Origin: Campylobacter concisus
Lineage (GTDB): Bacteria > Campylobacterota > Campylobacteria > Campylobacterales > Campylobacteraceae
Assembly: GCF_015230015.1 (NCBI RefSeq)
Contig: NZ_JAAKZC010000001.1
Location: 186,001-250,000 of the forward strand
Direction of reading: 5' to 3'
DNA: 64,000 nt
The notes beneath the pieces were generated by a model. The model had not been told where the DNA came from. It made no database searches and worked only from the letters and a program-made list of their open reading frames with translations. A program made the position numbers and the translations under genes. This document shows, piece after piece, positions 35,600 through 45,221 of this stretch. How positions within the stretch are numbered: position 1 is the first letter of the stretch; each line of letters starts with the position of its first letter.

Positions 35600-37896
35600 A
35601 AATCACTATAAACGATCAAATTTTAGAGACAAACGAGGGCGAGAGTATCCTAAATATCGCAAGGGCAAATGGCATCTACATCCCTGCGCTTTGCTACCTT
35701 AGCGGCTGTTCGCCAACGCTTGCTTGCAGGCTTTGCATGGTCGAGGCAAACGGCAAAGTGGTCTATAGCTGCAACGCCAAAGCCAAAGAGGATATGCAAA
35801 TTTACACAAATACGCCAGAGATCGCTGCCGAGCGAAATGCGATCATGCAGACCTACTGCGTCAATCACCCCCTTCAATGCGGTGTTTGCGACAAGAGTGG
35901 CGAGTGTGAGCTACAAAATTTAACAACTATTTTAAATGTAAAAGAGCAAAATTTTGCCATCACTGACACGCACAAACCACACAAAAAATGGGGGCTAATA
36001 AACTACGACCCAGCTCTTTGCGTGGTCTGCGAGAGGTGCGTGACGGTTTGTAAAGATAAGATCGGCGAGAGTGCCTTAAAGACGGTGCCAAGGGGCGTTG
36101 AAGTGCCAAAAGAGCTAAAAGATAGCATGCCAAAAGATGCCTACGCCGTATTTAGCAAGATGCAAAAGAGCTTAATTGGCCCAAGCGCTGGCGAAAATTT
36201 AGAGTGTTCGTTTTGCGGTGAGTGCATCAGCGTCTGCCCTGTTGGAGCGCTTGTTAGCTCAAATTTTCAGTATAGCTCAAATGTCTGGGAGCTAAGCCGT
36301 GTCCCAGCGGCAAATCCGCACCAAAGCGACTGCGAGCTCATTTTTTATGACGTAAAAGAAAAAAGCACTAGCGATAGAAGCAAGCAAATTTATAGGGTCA
36401 GCAATGATTTTCATTTTGGTGAGATAAGTGGAGCTGCTAGGTTTGCCTATGACTTTCACAACGAAAATGCCCGTAAAAATGAGGTCAAATTTAACGAGCT
36501 CATCTCAAATTTTAAAAACGGCAACATAAAAAATATAAAATTTAATAGCTTCATAACAAACGAGGAGGCGCTTATTTTGGAGCGCTTGAGAGAGAAATTT
36601 GATCTAAATTTACTAAACGATGAGGCTTTTAAATTTCAAAATTTCTTAAATGTTTTTAGCGAATTTAGCGGTCTTAGCTCATATAACGCAGACTATGAGA
36701 GCCTAAAAAATAGCGACTTTGTGATCACAGTTGGTAGCTTCTTGCGCCACGAGAGCCCAGTTACAAGCTATAAGCTAAATAACGCCCTTAAGATGAATAA
36801 AGCTAGTGGAATTTACTTTCATCACATCGCTGATGAGGTGGTAAAGAAATTTTCAAAGAATTTCGCCTGTGTGAGTTATGAGGCTGGCAAATTGGAGCAA
36901 ATTTTGCTATTTGTGCTTAAAAACTGGAGTGAAAATTTGCCTAGCGAGCTTAAAGAAAGAGTTGAAAAATTTGATGAAAACTTTGGCTTAGAAGTAGCCA
37001 CTTTGAGTGAGGGTAAGGCTAAATTTACGCTCATTTTGGGTAGTGACTTTTACGCTCATGAAAATGCAAATTTACTAGCTGCCCTTGCTGGAGTGATCGC
37101 AAGAGCTACGCCGTTTCGTGTGATGCTCATACCACCACGCACAAACTCGCTTGGCGTTGCTAAAATTTGCACGCTTTCACGCGAGAGAAAGCCTGGCAAG
37201 ACGCTAGGATACAATGAAATGGGCGAGTTTAAATTTAGCATTTTCGAGGGCGATCTTGACGCTGGTGCGCTAAATCAGCAAGAGGGCACATTTACAAGCA
37301 TAAATAACGAAGTAGTGCCGACAAATGCGGCTTTGACACATGGCGGCTACTTCTTAAACGATATCGCAAATGCGCTTGGACTGGTGGCTAAAAATACGAT
37401 CGACTACACAGCAGAGCTGCCAAAAGAGAAGGGCTATAAGGGCGTTAAATTTGATGATTTAGAAAATTTTTACGCAAATGACGGCACAAGCCACAGAGGC
37501 TATAAGCTTGAAATTTCAAATTTCACGCCAAATGATGATGTGGAGCCACTTTTTAAAGAGAAAAATGAGCTAAATTTAAAAGAAGACGAAGCACTTATAA
37601 GCCTTGCAAATCCTATAAATTTGCCTTCATTTTTTGCAAACTACGCTACACAAACTGCTAAATGCGCGAAACTTTACGCAAGTAGCGAGTTTATGGCTAA
37701 ATTTGAAATTTCACAAAATGAAGCGGTTATTTTAGAAAAAAATGGGCAAAAGCTTGCCATTTGCGTGGAGCTTGATAGCGAGCTAGGTGGCGTGGCAGCC
37801 TATCTTGGCGACTACGATGATAAGATTGATGTAAGCGCCATTTTTGAGCGCAAGAGCTACGCAAGCGTAAAAATAATAAAGGCAGAGAATGAGTGA
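35596..37896 (+). CDS. nuoG: Complex I Fe-S subunit NuoG
   Basis: NuoG is the large electron-relay subunit, 766 residues. Cluster motifs in order are: the [2Fe-2S] set CYLSGCSPTLACRLC with a later VVYSC; HPLQCGVCDKSGECELQ; CVVCERCVTVCKDKIG; and CSFCGECISVCPVGAL. A molybdopterin-oxidoreductase-like domain follows. In a complex without NuoE/F, NuoG is the likely entry subunit for electrons. The stop overlaps the start of nuoH by 8 bases. Confidence 0.94.
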   Translation: MKITINDQILETNEGESILNIARANGIYIPALCYLSGCSPTLACRLCMVEANGKVVYSCNAKAKEDMQIYTNTPEIAAERNAIMQTYCVNHPLQCGVCDKSGECELQNLTTILNVKEQNFAITDTHKPHKKWGLINYDPALCVVCERCVTVCKDKIGESALKTVPRGVEVPKELKDSMPKDAYAVFSKMQKSLIGPSAGENLECSFCGECISVCPVGALVSSNFQYSSNVWELSRVPAANPHQSDCELIFYDVKEKSTSDRSKQIYRVSNDFHFGEISGAARFAYDFHNENARKNEVKFNELISNFKNGNIKNIKFNSFITNEEALILERLREKFDLNLLNDEAFKFQNFLNVFSEFSGLSSYNADYESLKNSDFVITVGSFLRHESPVTSYKLNNALKMNKASGIYFHHIADEVVKKFSKNFACVSYEAGKLEQILLFVLKNWSENLPSELKERVEKFDENFGLEVATLSEGKAKFTLILGSDFYAHENANLLAALAGVIARATPFRVMLIPPRTNSLGVAKICTLSRERKPGKTLGYNEMGEFKFSIFEGDLDAGALNQQEGTFTSINNEVVPTNAALTHGGYFLNDIANALGLVAKNTIDYTAELPKEKGYKGVKFDDLENFYANDGTSHRGYKLEISNFTPNDDVEPLFKEKNELNLKEDEALISLANPINLPSFFANYATQTAKCAKLYASSEFMAKFEISQNEAVILEKNGQKLAICVELDSELGGVAAYLGDYDDKIDVSAIFERKSYASVKIIKAENE

Positions 37897-38884
37897 AATG
37901 CTATTTTTCGTGATAACAACTATTGTTAAAGCAGTCGTCATCTTGGCCGTCATGGCTAGCCTTGCAGGACTTGCGACTTATGCTGAAAGAAAGGTGCTTG
38001 CCTACATGCAGCGTCGCGTTGGGCCTGATATGGTGGGGCCTGCTGGCGTGCTTCAGATCGTGGCTGACATGATAAAGCTCTTTACAAAAGAGGATATCCT
38101 CCCAGCAAATGCAAATAAATTTATATTTCTTATCGCGCCTCTCATCTCTGCTATCGCGGCATTTGCAGCGCTTGCGCCAGTGCCATTTTTGCCTGAGTTT
38201 GAGGTTTTTGGACATACGATTAGACCGATACTTGCTGACATAAACGTGGGCGTTTTATATATCGCTGGCGTGGCAGCGGTTTGCGTCTTTTCGCCACTTG
38301 CAGCAGGCCTTGCAAGCTACAATAAATTTGCACTAATCAGCGCCGCTCGTGCAGTCGTATCGCTTCTTAGCTTCGAAGTGGTCGCTGGCATGGCGCTTTT
38401 AAGCGTTGTCATGGTGACTAGCTCACTCTCGTTAGTTGATATAAACAACTACCAAAAAGGCATCTTTAACTGGCTTATTTTCAAGCAGCCCCTTGCCTTC
38501 GTGCTTTTCGTGATGGCAAGCTTTGTGGAGTGCAACAGAACGCCATTTTGCTTAACAGAAAACGAGACCGAGATCGTAGCAGGTTACGGCACCGAGTATA
38601 GCGGCATGAGGTGGGCGATGTTTTTCATCGGCGAATACACAAACATGATCGCAGCAAGCATCATCATCACGCTTCTATTTTTAGGTGGTTTTAATGAGTT
38701 TTTATTTATCCCAGGCGCTTTGATGATCATTTTAAAATCAAGCCTAGTCTTTTTCTTTTTTCTCTGGACGAGGGCGTCGTGGCCGCATCTAAGGGTCGAT
38801 CAGCTTAGCATGCTTTGCTGGAAAATTTTACTTCCGCTTGGCATCTTAAATGTCGTAATCACCGGCTTTGCACTACTTATCTAA
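37889..38884 (+). CDS. nuoH: Complex I membrane subunit NuoH
   Basis: NuoH links the peripheral arm to the membrane arm near the quinone chamber. It has eight helices in 331 residues. ERKVLAYMQRRVGPDMVGP (about 32-50), ADMIKLFTKEDILP and the acidic loop FVECNRTPFCLTENETEIVA are the conserved signatures. It ends 8 bases before nuoI. Confidence 0.95.
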   Translation: MSEMLFFVITTIVKAVVILAVMASLAGLATYAERKVLAYMQRRVGPDMVGPAGVLQIVADMIKLFTKEDILPANANKFIFLIAPLISAIAAFAALAPVPFLPEFEVFGHTIRPILADINVGVLYIAGVAAVCVFSPLAAGLASYNKFALISAARAVVSLLSFEVVAGMALLSVVMVTSSLSLVDINNYQKGIFNWLIFKQPLAFVLFVMASFVECNRTPFCLTENETEIVAGYGTEYSGMRWAMFFIGEYTNMIAASIIITLLFLGGFNEFLFIPGALMIILKSSLVFFFFLWTRASWPHLRVDQLSMLCWKILLPLGILNVVITGFALLI

Positions 38885-38892
38885 GGCGTAAA

Positions 38893-39531
38893 ATGAGCGA
38901 GAAAAGATATATTTTGATAGACGAAAAGATAGAGCCAAAAGGGGCATTTGATAAATTTAAGCACTTCATCGCCGCTACTTTTAAGCTTGATCTTTTAGTG
39001 GGGCTAAAGATCACGCTAAAGCAGATGCTATTTAGCAAGTCGCACACTCTAAAGTACCCTATGCAAAAGATGCAGCTAAACGCCAGATATAGGGGAATTC
39101 ATAGGCTTTTAAAATTTGTTGAAAGCGAAAATGAGCGCTGCATAGGCTGTGGATTATGCGAGAAAATTTGCGTTAGCAACTGCATCTCGATGAAGACTTC
39201 TCTTGGCGAAGATGGCCGCAAAAAGGTCGCAAGCTACACGATAAATTTAAGCAGATGTGTTTATTGTGGATTTTGCGCTGATGTCTGCCCTGAGCTTGCC
39301 ATAGTTTGCGGGCAAGAGTATGAGGTCGCAAGTGAAAATAAAATCCTCTTTGGTACAAAGGCTGAGTTTTTAACAGATGATAAATTTTTAAAAGATCAAA
39401 CTGAGTTTGAGGGCTATGGCTCGCTACCTAAAAATGCTGATAGTTTAGTAAAAAAGACGCCAAATGCGCTTACAAATGAAGATAAGGCAGAAACGATGGA
39501 TATAAATTTAAAAGGGTCAAGCGATGTATGA
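38893..39531 (+). CDS. nuoI: Complex I ferredoxin-like subunit NuoI
   Basis: NuoI carries clusters N6a and N6b. Two 4Fe-4S motifs are clear: CIGCGLCEKICVSNCI and CVYCGFCADVCPE. I start at ATG 38893 with AAGG seven bases upstream, giving 212 residues; the in-frame extension back to 38815 lies inside nuoH. The C-terminal 50 residues are longer and more charged than in E. coli. The stop overlaps nuoJ by 8 bases. Confidence 0.94.
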   Translation: MSEKRYILIDEKIEPKGAFDKFKHFIAATFKLDLLVGLKITLKQMLFSKSHTLKYPMQKMQLNARYRGIHRLLKFVESENERCIGCGLCEKICVSNCISMKTSLGEDGRKKVASYTINLSRCVYCGFCADVCPELAIVCGQEYEVASENKILFGTKAEFLTDDKFLKDQTEFEGYGSLPKNADSLVKKTPNALTNEDKAETMDINLKGSSDV

Positions 39532-40060
39532 GAGCTTTGCATTTTATCTTTTTAGCGCCCTTATATTAGTTAGTTTTTCTTTTAGCGTGCTTTGTAAAAA
39601 CGCCCTAAATGCAGTCTCTGCACTAGCTGCTGGCATGGTTTTTATCTCGGCTATATTTTTTCTTTTAGGGGCTGAGTTTTTAGGAGTGGTGCAGATCATC
39701 GTCTATACAGGTGCAGTGGTCGTTTTATACGCATTTGCGATGATGTTTTTTGACACCAGCAAGGAGTGCGAGCCAAAAAGCGGCAAAAAAGCAAAGATCA
39801 TCATCTATCTTCTAAGTAGCTTCATAGCGCTTCTTTTGATATTTATCTTTTTAGCGCCGATCTATAGCGCAAAGCAAGAGGTGGTAAATTCTACCCTTGC
39901 TAGCCTTGGCAACATCGAAGCGGTTGGAATTTTGCTCTTTAGCAAGTATCTGCTAGCATTTGAGATGTGCGCTATCATGCTGCTTGTCGCGATGGTAGCT
40001 GGCATCATCTTGATACACAAAGACTTAGATACGCAAAGCAAATTTGAGGATATGCTATGA
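39524..40060 (+). CDS. nuoJ: Complex I membrane subunit NuoJ
   Basis: This 178-residue subunit has five helices and the third-helix signature FLGVVQIIVYTGAVVVLYAF, which contains the pi-bulge tyrosine region. Its stop overlaps nuoK by 4 bases (ATGA). Confidence 0.94.
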   Translation: MYESFAFYLFSALILVSFSFSVLCKNALNAVSALAAGMVFISAIFFLLGAEFLGVVQIIVYTGAVVVLYAFAMMFFDTSKECEPKSGKKAKIIIYLLSSFIALLLIFIFLAPIYSAKQEVVNSTLASLGNIEAVGILLFSKYLLAFEMCAIMLLVAMVAGIILIHKDLDTQSKFEDML

Positions 40061-40359
40061 TAGGACTTACTCACTACCTCATCCTGGCAAGCCTCGTCTT
40101 TGTCATAGGGCTTGTTGGCATAATGAGAAGAAGAAATTTGATAATGCTATTTTTCTCAAGCGAAATTTTACTAAACTCAGCAAACATCGCACTTGCAGCT
40201 ATCTCGAAATACTACTTTGATCTAACTGGGCAGATCATCGCATTTTTTATAGTAGCCATCGCTGCTAGCGAGGTCGCTGTGGGGCTTGGGCTGCTCGTGC
40301 TTTGGTATAAAAAGACTGGCAGCATCAGTTTAGATTCGATGACAAATATGAAAGGCTAA
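40057..40359 (+). CDS. nuoK: Complex I membrane subunit NuoK
   Basis: This 100-residue, three-helix subunit carries conserved glutamates in FFSSEILLNSANIAL and IAASEVAVGLGL. It precedes nuoL by 3 bases. Confidence 0.95.
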   Translation: MIGLTHYLILASLVFVIGLVGIMRRRNLIMLFFSSEILLNSANIALAAISKYYFDLTGQIIAFFIVAIAASEVAVGLGLLVLWYKKTGSISLDSMTNMKG

Positions 40360-40362
40360 GAG

Positions 40363-42201
40363 ATGATTTTATTTTGTATTTCGCTATTTTTCCCGCTTCT
40401 TAGCTTCATCATAGCTGGCATCTTTTCGCATAGCAGTAAGAATTTATTTATCGGTCTTTTTTGCTCGCTTCTCATGATCGCTAGCGCCACAGCTTCGCTA
40501 ATGCTAACGGCTAGCCTTAGCGTAGATGAGCCTTTAAATTTAACCCTAAAAGAGTTTATAAATTTTGGCTCGCTTGATCTTAGCTTTAGCTTCTACCTTG
40601 ACGCGATTAGCCTTGTGATGCTTAGCACCGTGGGCGTAGTCGCTAGCATCGTGCATATCTACTCCATTGGCTACATGAGAGATGATGCGAGTTTTAACCG
40701 CTTTTTTAGCTACCTTGGGCTCTTTGTCTTTTGCATGAATGTCCTTGTATCAAGTGATAACTTCATAGGGCTATTTATCGGCTGGGAGGGCGTTGGGCTT
40801 TGCTCTTGGCTGCTAATTGGCTTTTGGTATAAAAGACCTAGTGCAAACATCGCTGCAAACGAAGCCTTTGTGATGAATAGAGTGGCTGACCTTGCCATGC
40901 TTGTTGGCATTTTTTATATATTTTATAGCTTTGGCTCGCTTAAATTTAGCGAGGTCTTTAACGCTAGAAGCGACCTTTCTGGGCTAAATTTAGGCATCAT
41001 CGCCACACTTCTTTTTATAGGTGCCATGGGTAAAAGCGCGCAGTTTCCATTTCACACATGGCTTGCAAACGCCATGGAGGGTCCAACGCCAGTTTCTGCG
41101 CTCATCCACGCTGCGACCATGGTAACAGCTGGCGTCTATCTAGTCATACGCGCAAATTTCATCTTTGCAAACGTGCCTGAAGTATCGCACTTTATCGCCT
41201 GCCTTGGCGCATTTGTAGCGATATTTGCCGCTAGCATCGCGCTAGTGCATAACGACCTTAAAAAGATAGTCGCCTACTCGACGCTTTCACAGCTTGGATA
41301 TATGTTTGTAGCGGCTGGTCTTGGTGCTTATAAGATCGCACTTTTTCACCTTGTCACGCACGCATTTTTCAAGTCTCTGCTCTTTTTGTGCGCTGGCAAC
41401 GTCATGCACGCGATGAACGACGAGCTAAATATCAAAAAAATGGGCGGACTTTATAAATTTATGAAGCCAACTGCGCTACTTTCTATCATCGCAAGCTGCG
41501 CACTAGCTGGATTTTATCCATTTGCTGGCTTTTTTTCAAAAGATAAAATTTTAGAGGTCGCCTTTAGTGAAGATAAAATTTTGTGGGCCGTCTTGCTCTT
41601 TGGTGTGGTTCTTACGGCATTTTATAGCTTTAGGCTCGTTATGCTAGTCTTTTTTGCAAGGCCAAAGAGTGAGGAGCACGCACATGAAGCCAAAAACTAC
41701 ATGCTTGTTGGCATGAGTGTGCTTGGCGTTCTCTCAGTTATCAGCGGCTTTTTTTGGAGCAACTTTAGCGAGTTTTTAGGTGCTAGCCTTGGGGATTTTA
41801 AGCTAAATTTATCTCACAGCAGTGAAATTTTCTTACTCGTTTTAACACTTACTTTAGTGCTTGCAAGCGCTGGCTTTGCTGTATTTGCTTATAAAAAAGA
41901 AATTTTTAAAGAGAGCATTTGCGAAAGTAAAATTTACAAAATTTTGCAAAATGCCTACTTTATACCAAAATTTTATGAGAAATTTTTTATAAATGGCTAC
42001 GCTTTAATCTCTAAAATTTGCAAGAAATTTGATGAGATGATAGTTGATAAAAGTGTCGATTTTGTCGCATTTGTGGTTACTAAATTTGCATATCTTGCAA
42101 ACAAAATGCAAAGTGGCGATTTAAGCGTCATGCTTAGATTTATGGTTGCAGGATTTGCCTTGCTTTTAAGCTTTATATTTTTATTAAACGGAGCCAAATA
42201 A
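40363..42201 (+). CDS. nuoL: Complex I antiporter-like subunit NuoL
   Basis: NuoL is the distal proton-pumping subunit of 612 residues. The conserved lysine and histidine region is in GKSAQFPFHTWLANAMEGPTP, the glutamate-bearing helix is IGWEGVGLCSWLLIG, and HALIHAATMVTAG-type sequence follows. The C-terminal amphipathic lateral helix and final anchor are present. Its final base overlaps the nuoM ATG by one (TAATG). Confidence 0.95.
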   Translation: MILFCISLFFPLLSFIIAGIFSHSSKNLFIGLFCSLLMIASATASLMLTASLSVDEPLNLTLKEFINFGSLDLSFSFYLDAISLVMLSTVGVVASIVHIYSIGYMRDDASFNRFFSYLGLFVFCMNVLVSSDNFIGLFIGWEGVGLCSWLLIGFWYKRPSANIAANEAFVMNRVADLAMLVGIFYIFYSFGSLKFSEVFNARSDLSGLNLGIIATLLFIGAMGKSAQFPFHTWLANAMEGPTPVSALIHAATMVTAGVYLVIRANFIFANVPEVSHFIACLGAFVAIFAASIALVHNDLKKIVAYSTLSQLGYMFVAAGLGAYKIALFHLVTHAFFKSLLFLCAGNVMHAMNDELNIKKMGGLYKFMKPTALLSIIASCALAGFYPFAGFFSKDKILEVAFSEDKILWAVLLFGVVLTAFYSFRLVMLVFFARPKSEEHAHEAKNYMLVGMSVLGVLSVISGFFWSNFSEFLGASLGDFKLNLSHSSEIFLLVLTLTLVLASAGFAVFAYKKEIFKESICESKIYKILQNAYFIPKFYEKFFINGYALISKICKKFDEMIVDKSVDFVAFVVTKFAYLANKMQSGDLSVMLRFMVAGFALLLSFIFLLNGAK

Positions 42202-43712
42202 TGCTAAGTGTAATCATATTTTTCCCAGCAATAAGCGCAATACTTGGCTTTTTGATAGAAAATAAAAGCATCAAATTTTATGGAGCAAGCATCGCTCTTA
42301 TCGAGCTTTTGCTTGCCATTTTTATCTGCGTAAATGTTGATTTTCAGGGTTATGACTTTGTTTTAACGCATCAAGTCTCGCTCATACCAATCCTAAATAT
42401 CAGCTATTTTGTGGGCATCGATACCATTTCGCTTGTGCTTATAGTCCTTAGCGCATTTATGAGTTTCATCTCTATCGCAGCCCTTAGCGATGATGGAAAT
42501 TTAAAGCACCTTGTTATTAGCGTGCTATTTTTAGAGAGCACGATGATGGGCGTCTTTAGCGCGCTTGATATGATCTTATTTTACAGCTTTTGGGAGCTTA
42601 GCCTCATACCGCTTCTTTACATCATCGGCGCATTTGGCAGTAAAAATAGAATTTACGCGGCGATCAAATTTTTCATCTACACATTTTTAGGCTCTGTCTT
42701 TATGCTAGTAGCGATCATTTTTATCGGCTATCTGTGCTATCAAAAAAGCGGCGTCTTTAGCTTTAATCTGCTTGATTGGTACAAGCTTGGCATCGGAGAA
42801 AATGCTCAAATTTGGCTATTTTTAGCATTTTTCTTCGCTTTTGGCGTGAAAACTCCGCTATTTCCATTTCACACGTGGCTACCTTACGCGCACGGACAGG
42901 CTCCTACGATCGGCTCGGTGCTGCTTGCTAGCGTGCTTTTAAAGATGGGTACTTACGGCTTTGTGAGATTTTCGCTCCCACTTTTTCCAGATGCGAGCCT
43001 GCTTTTAAGTGGCTTTGTCTGCGTCATAGCTATCATCATGATCATCTACGCAGCCCTTGTTGCCTACGCGCAAAGCGATATGAAGCAAGTGATCGCTTAT
43101 AGCTCCATTTCACACATGGGCGTCATCATGCTTGGCATCTTTTCACTAAATTTAATAGGCCTTGGCGGCTCAATATTTTTGATGATAAGCCACGGTATCG
43201 TTAGTGGCGCACTCTTTTTGCTAGTTGGAGTCATATATGAGAGAGCTCACACCAAAGAAATTTGCGAATTTGGCGGTCTTGCCAAGGTCATGCCAAAGTA
43301 TGCGCTCATATTTTTTATAGCGACCCTTGCAAGTATCGGTCTGCCGCTAACTATCGGCTTTGTGGGCGAGTTTTTGAGCCTGCTTGGCATCTTTAAGCTA
43401 AACAAGCTCTTTGCGCTACTTGGCGGCTTTAGTATCATCGTGGGCGCTATTTATATGCTAGTACTTTATAAAAGGGTCTTTTTTGGCGAGTGCAAGGATA
43501 AAAATTTGGGTTTAAAAGATCTAAATTTCAAAGAACTAGCCGCTCTTGTGCCACTTTGCTTGCTCATAATCATTCTTGGTATCGCACCAAATTTGATACT
43601 AAAGCCACTTGAGCCAAGCGTGCAAAATATCATAAGCAAAATGCAAAGTCGTGCGATAGATAGTGGCACAAAAGATAAAATTTCATCTTTAAACGGCGGG
43701 AGCAAACTATGA
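42201..43712 (+). CDS. nuoM: Complex I antiporter-like subunit NuoM
   Basis: This 503-residue antiporter-like subunit has about fourteen helices. YSFWELSLIPLLYIIG contains the key glutamate, and GVKTPLFPFHTWLPYAHGQA is the core lysine/histidine block. YSSISHMGVIMLG follows. The stop overlaps nuoN by 4 bases. Confidence 0.95.
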   Translation: MLSVIIFFPAISAILGFLIENKSIKFYGASIALIELLLAIFICVNVDFQGYDFVLTHQVSLIPILNISYFVGIDTISLVLIVLSAFMSFISIAALSDDGNLKHLVISVLFLESTMMGVFSALDMILFYSFWELSLIPLLYIIGAFGSKNRIYAAIKFFIYTFLGSVFMLVAIIFIGYLCYQKSGVFSFNLLDWYKLGIGENAQIWLFLAFFFAFGVKTPLFPFHTWLPYAHGQAPTIGSVLLASVLLKMGTYGFVRFSLPLFPDASLLLSGFVCVIAIIMIIYAALVAYAQSDMKQVIAYSSISHMGVIMLGIFSLNLIGLGGSIFLMISHGIVSGALFLLVGVIYERAHTKEICEFGGLAKVMPKYALIFFIATLASIGLPLTIGFVGEFLSLLGIFKLNKLFALLGGFSIIVGAIYMLVLYKRVFFGECKDKNLGLKDLNFKELAALVPLCLLIIILGIAPNLILKPLEPSVQNIISKMQSRAIDSGTKDKISSLNGGSKL

Positions 43713-45199
43713 ACGAAATAGCCTTTTTAGACCTAAACGAGATCTCGCTACAATCGCTCTCGCCGATGCTTAGCATGATGGTTTTTGCACTTTTTATCCT
43801 CATAGTTGGAGCGATAAAAAAGGATCTTTCGAGGAATTTCTACTGCGTATTTTGTATCATCGCTATATTTGTAAATTTAGGGCTTACGCTTGATTTTAAC
43901 GGACTTAGCCTAAGCTTTTGGGATATGCTATTAGTCGATGGAATTTCTATCATCTCACAGATCATTATCCTAATCGCCTCAGCCCTTTTCATCCCTCTTG
44001 CACTTAGCACAAAAGAGTATTTTGAGTATAAAATTTACGAGTACTACGCGCTATTTTTGTTTATGATCGCTGGATTTTTGTTTATGGTGAGCTCAAATAA
44101 CCTACTTATCATCTTTTTAGGCCTTGAGATCAGCTCACTTTGCCTCTACACCCTAATTGCCCTTCACAACAAAGCAAAAAGCGTCGAGGCTGCCATCAAA
44201 TACTTCGCAATGGGCTCGCTCTCAGCTGGCTTTTTTGCGATGGCGATAGCGATGTTTTATCTAGCAACAAACTCAATAGATATCGCTCGTATCGGTGTAG
44301 TGATAAAAGATCTTAGCCTAAATCAAAACTTAATAATCTTGCTTGGCTGCGTTTTCATCGCTTCAGCCATTGGCTTTAAGCTCTCACTCATACCATTTCA
44401 CACATGGATACCAGACGTTTATGAGGGCTCAAATGCCCCACTAGCTGGCTATATGTCGATCGTGCCAAAGGTGGCGGGCTTTATCGTTGCGTTAAGAATT
44501 TTTGCGATGCTTGAGGGCTCTGGAATTTCATGGATAAAAGATATGCTCTACATCATCGCCGTGCTTACGATGAGCCTTGCAAATATCATGGCTCTAGTGC
44601 AAAAAGACGTAAAAAGGATGCTAGCTTTTAGCTCGATAGCTCACGCTGGTGTCGTGCTTTGTGCGCTAGTGGCAAATTCTCACGAAGCAAATGTCGCCTT
44701 GTTTTTCTACTGGATCATGTTTTTGTTTGCAAATTTGGGTGCATTTTCTATGCTCTGGGTGGCAAGATGCGATGACGTCGTCTGCTGGGACAAGCGTTTT
44801 AAACATCCGTATGAGAAATTTTCAGGGCTTATTAAAATTTTGCCAAGCTACGCCGTGATAATGGGAATTTTCATGATCGCCCTTGCTGGCATACCGCCTT
44901 TTAGCGTATTTTGGGGCAAAATGGTGCTTATCTCATCACTTATAAAGTCTGATTATGTCGTGCTTAGCCTCATCATCATGATAAACTCTGCCATTGCGAT
45001 TTATTACTATCTAAGGCTCATCGTCTTTATGTTTTTAAAAGAGCCTATCGTAAAAGATAAAAATATCTACATCTCAAACGTCTCGATGGCGCTAAAGGTG
45101 ATCGTTGGAGTTGCCGTTGCTGGCACGGTCTTTGCCTTTTTATTTTCTGGAGCGATTTTGGAATTTATCGAGCATTTTGTCTTTGCTTCAGGATTTTAG
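43709..45199 (+). CDS. nuoN: Complex I antiporter-like subunit NuoN
   Basis: This 496-residue antiporter-like subunit has IIFLGLEISSLCLYTLIAL, KLSLIPFHTWIPDVYEGSNA and FSSIAHAGVVLCAL as the conserved segments. It is the last subunit gene of the complex. pflA follows 22 bases later and may share the transcript. Confidence 0.95.
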   Translation: MNEIAFLDLNEISLQSLSPMLSMMVFALFILIVGAIKKDLSRNFYCVFCIIAIFVNLGLTLDFNGLSLSFWDMLLVDGISIISQIIILIASALFIPLALSTKEYFEYKIYEYYALFLFMIAGFLFMVSSNNLLIIFLGLEISSLCLYTLIALHNKAKSVEAAIKYFAMGSLSAGFFAMAIAMFYLATNSIDIARIGVVIKDLSLNQNLIILLGCVFIASAIGFKLSLIPFHTWIPDVYEGSNAPLAGYMSIVPKVAGFIVALRIFAMLEGSGISWIKDMLYIIAVLTMSLANIMALVQKDVKRMLAFSSIAHAGVVLCALVANSHEANVALFFYWIMFLFANLGAFSMLWVARCDDVVCWDKRFKHPYEKFSGLIKILPSYAVIMGIFMIALAGIPPFSVFWGKMVLISSLIKSDYVVLSLIIMINSAIAIYYYLRLIVFMFLKEPIVKDKNIYISNVSMALKVIVGVAVAGTVFAFLFSGAILEFIEHFVFASGF

Positions 45200-45221
45200 A
45201 AAATTTAACTATAATGGCGGC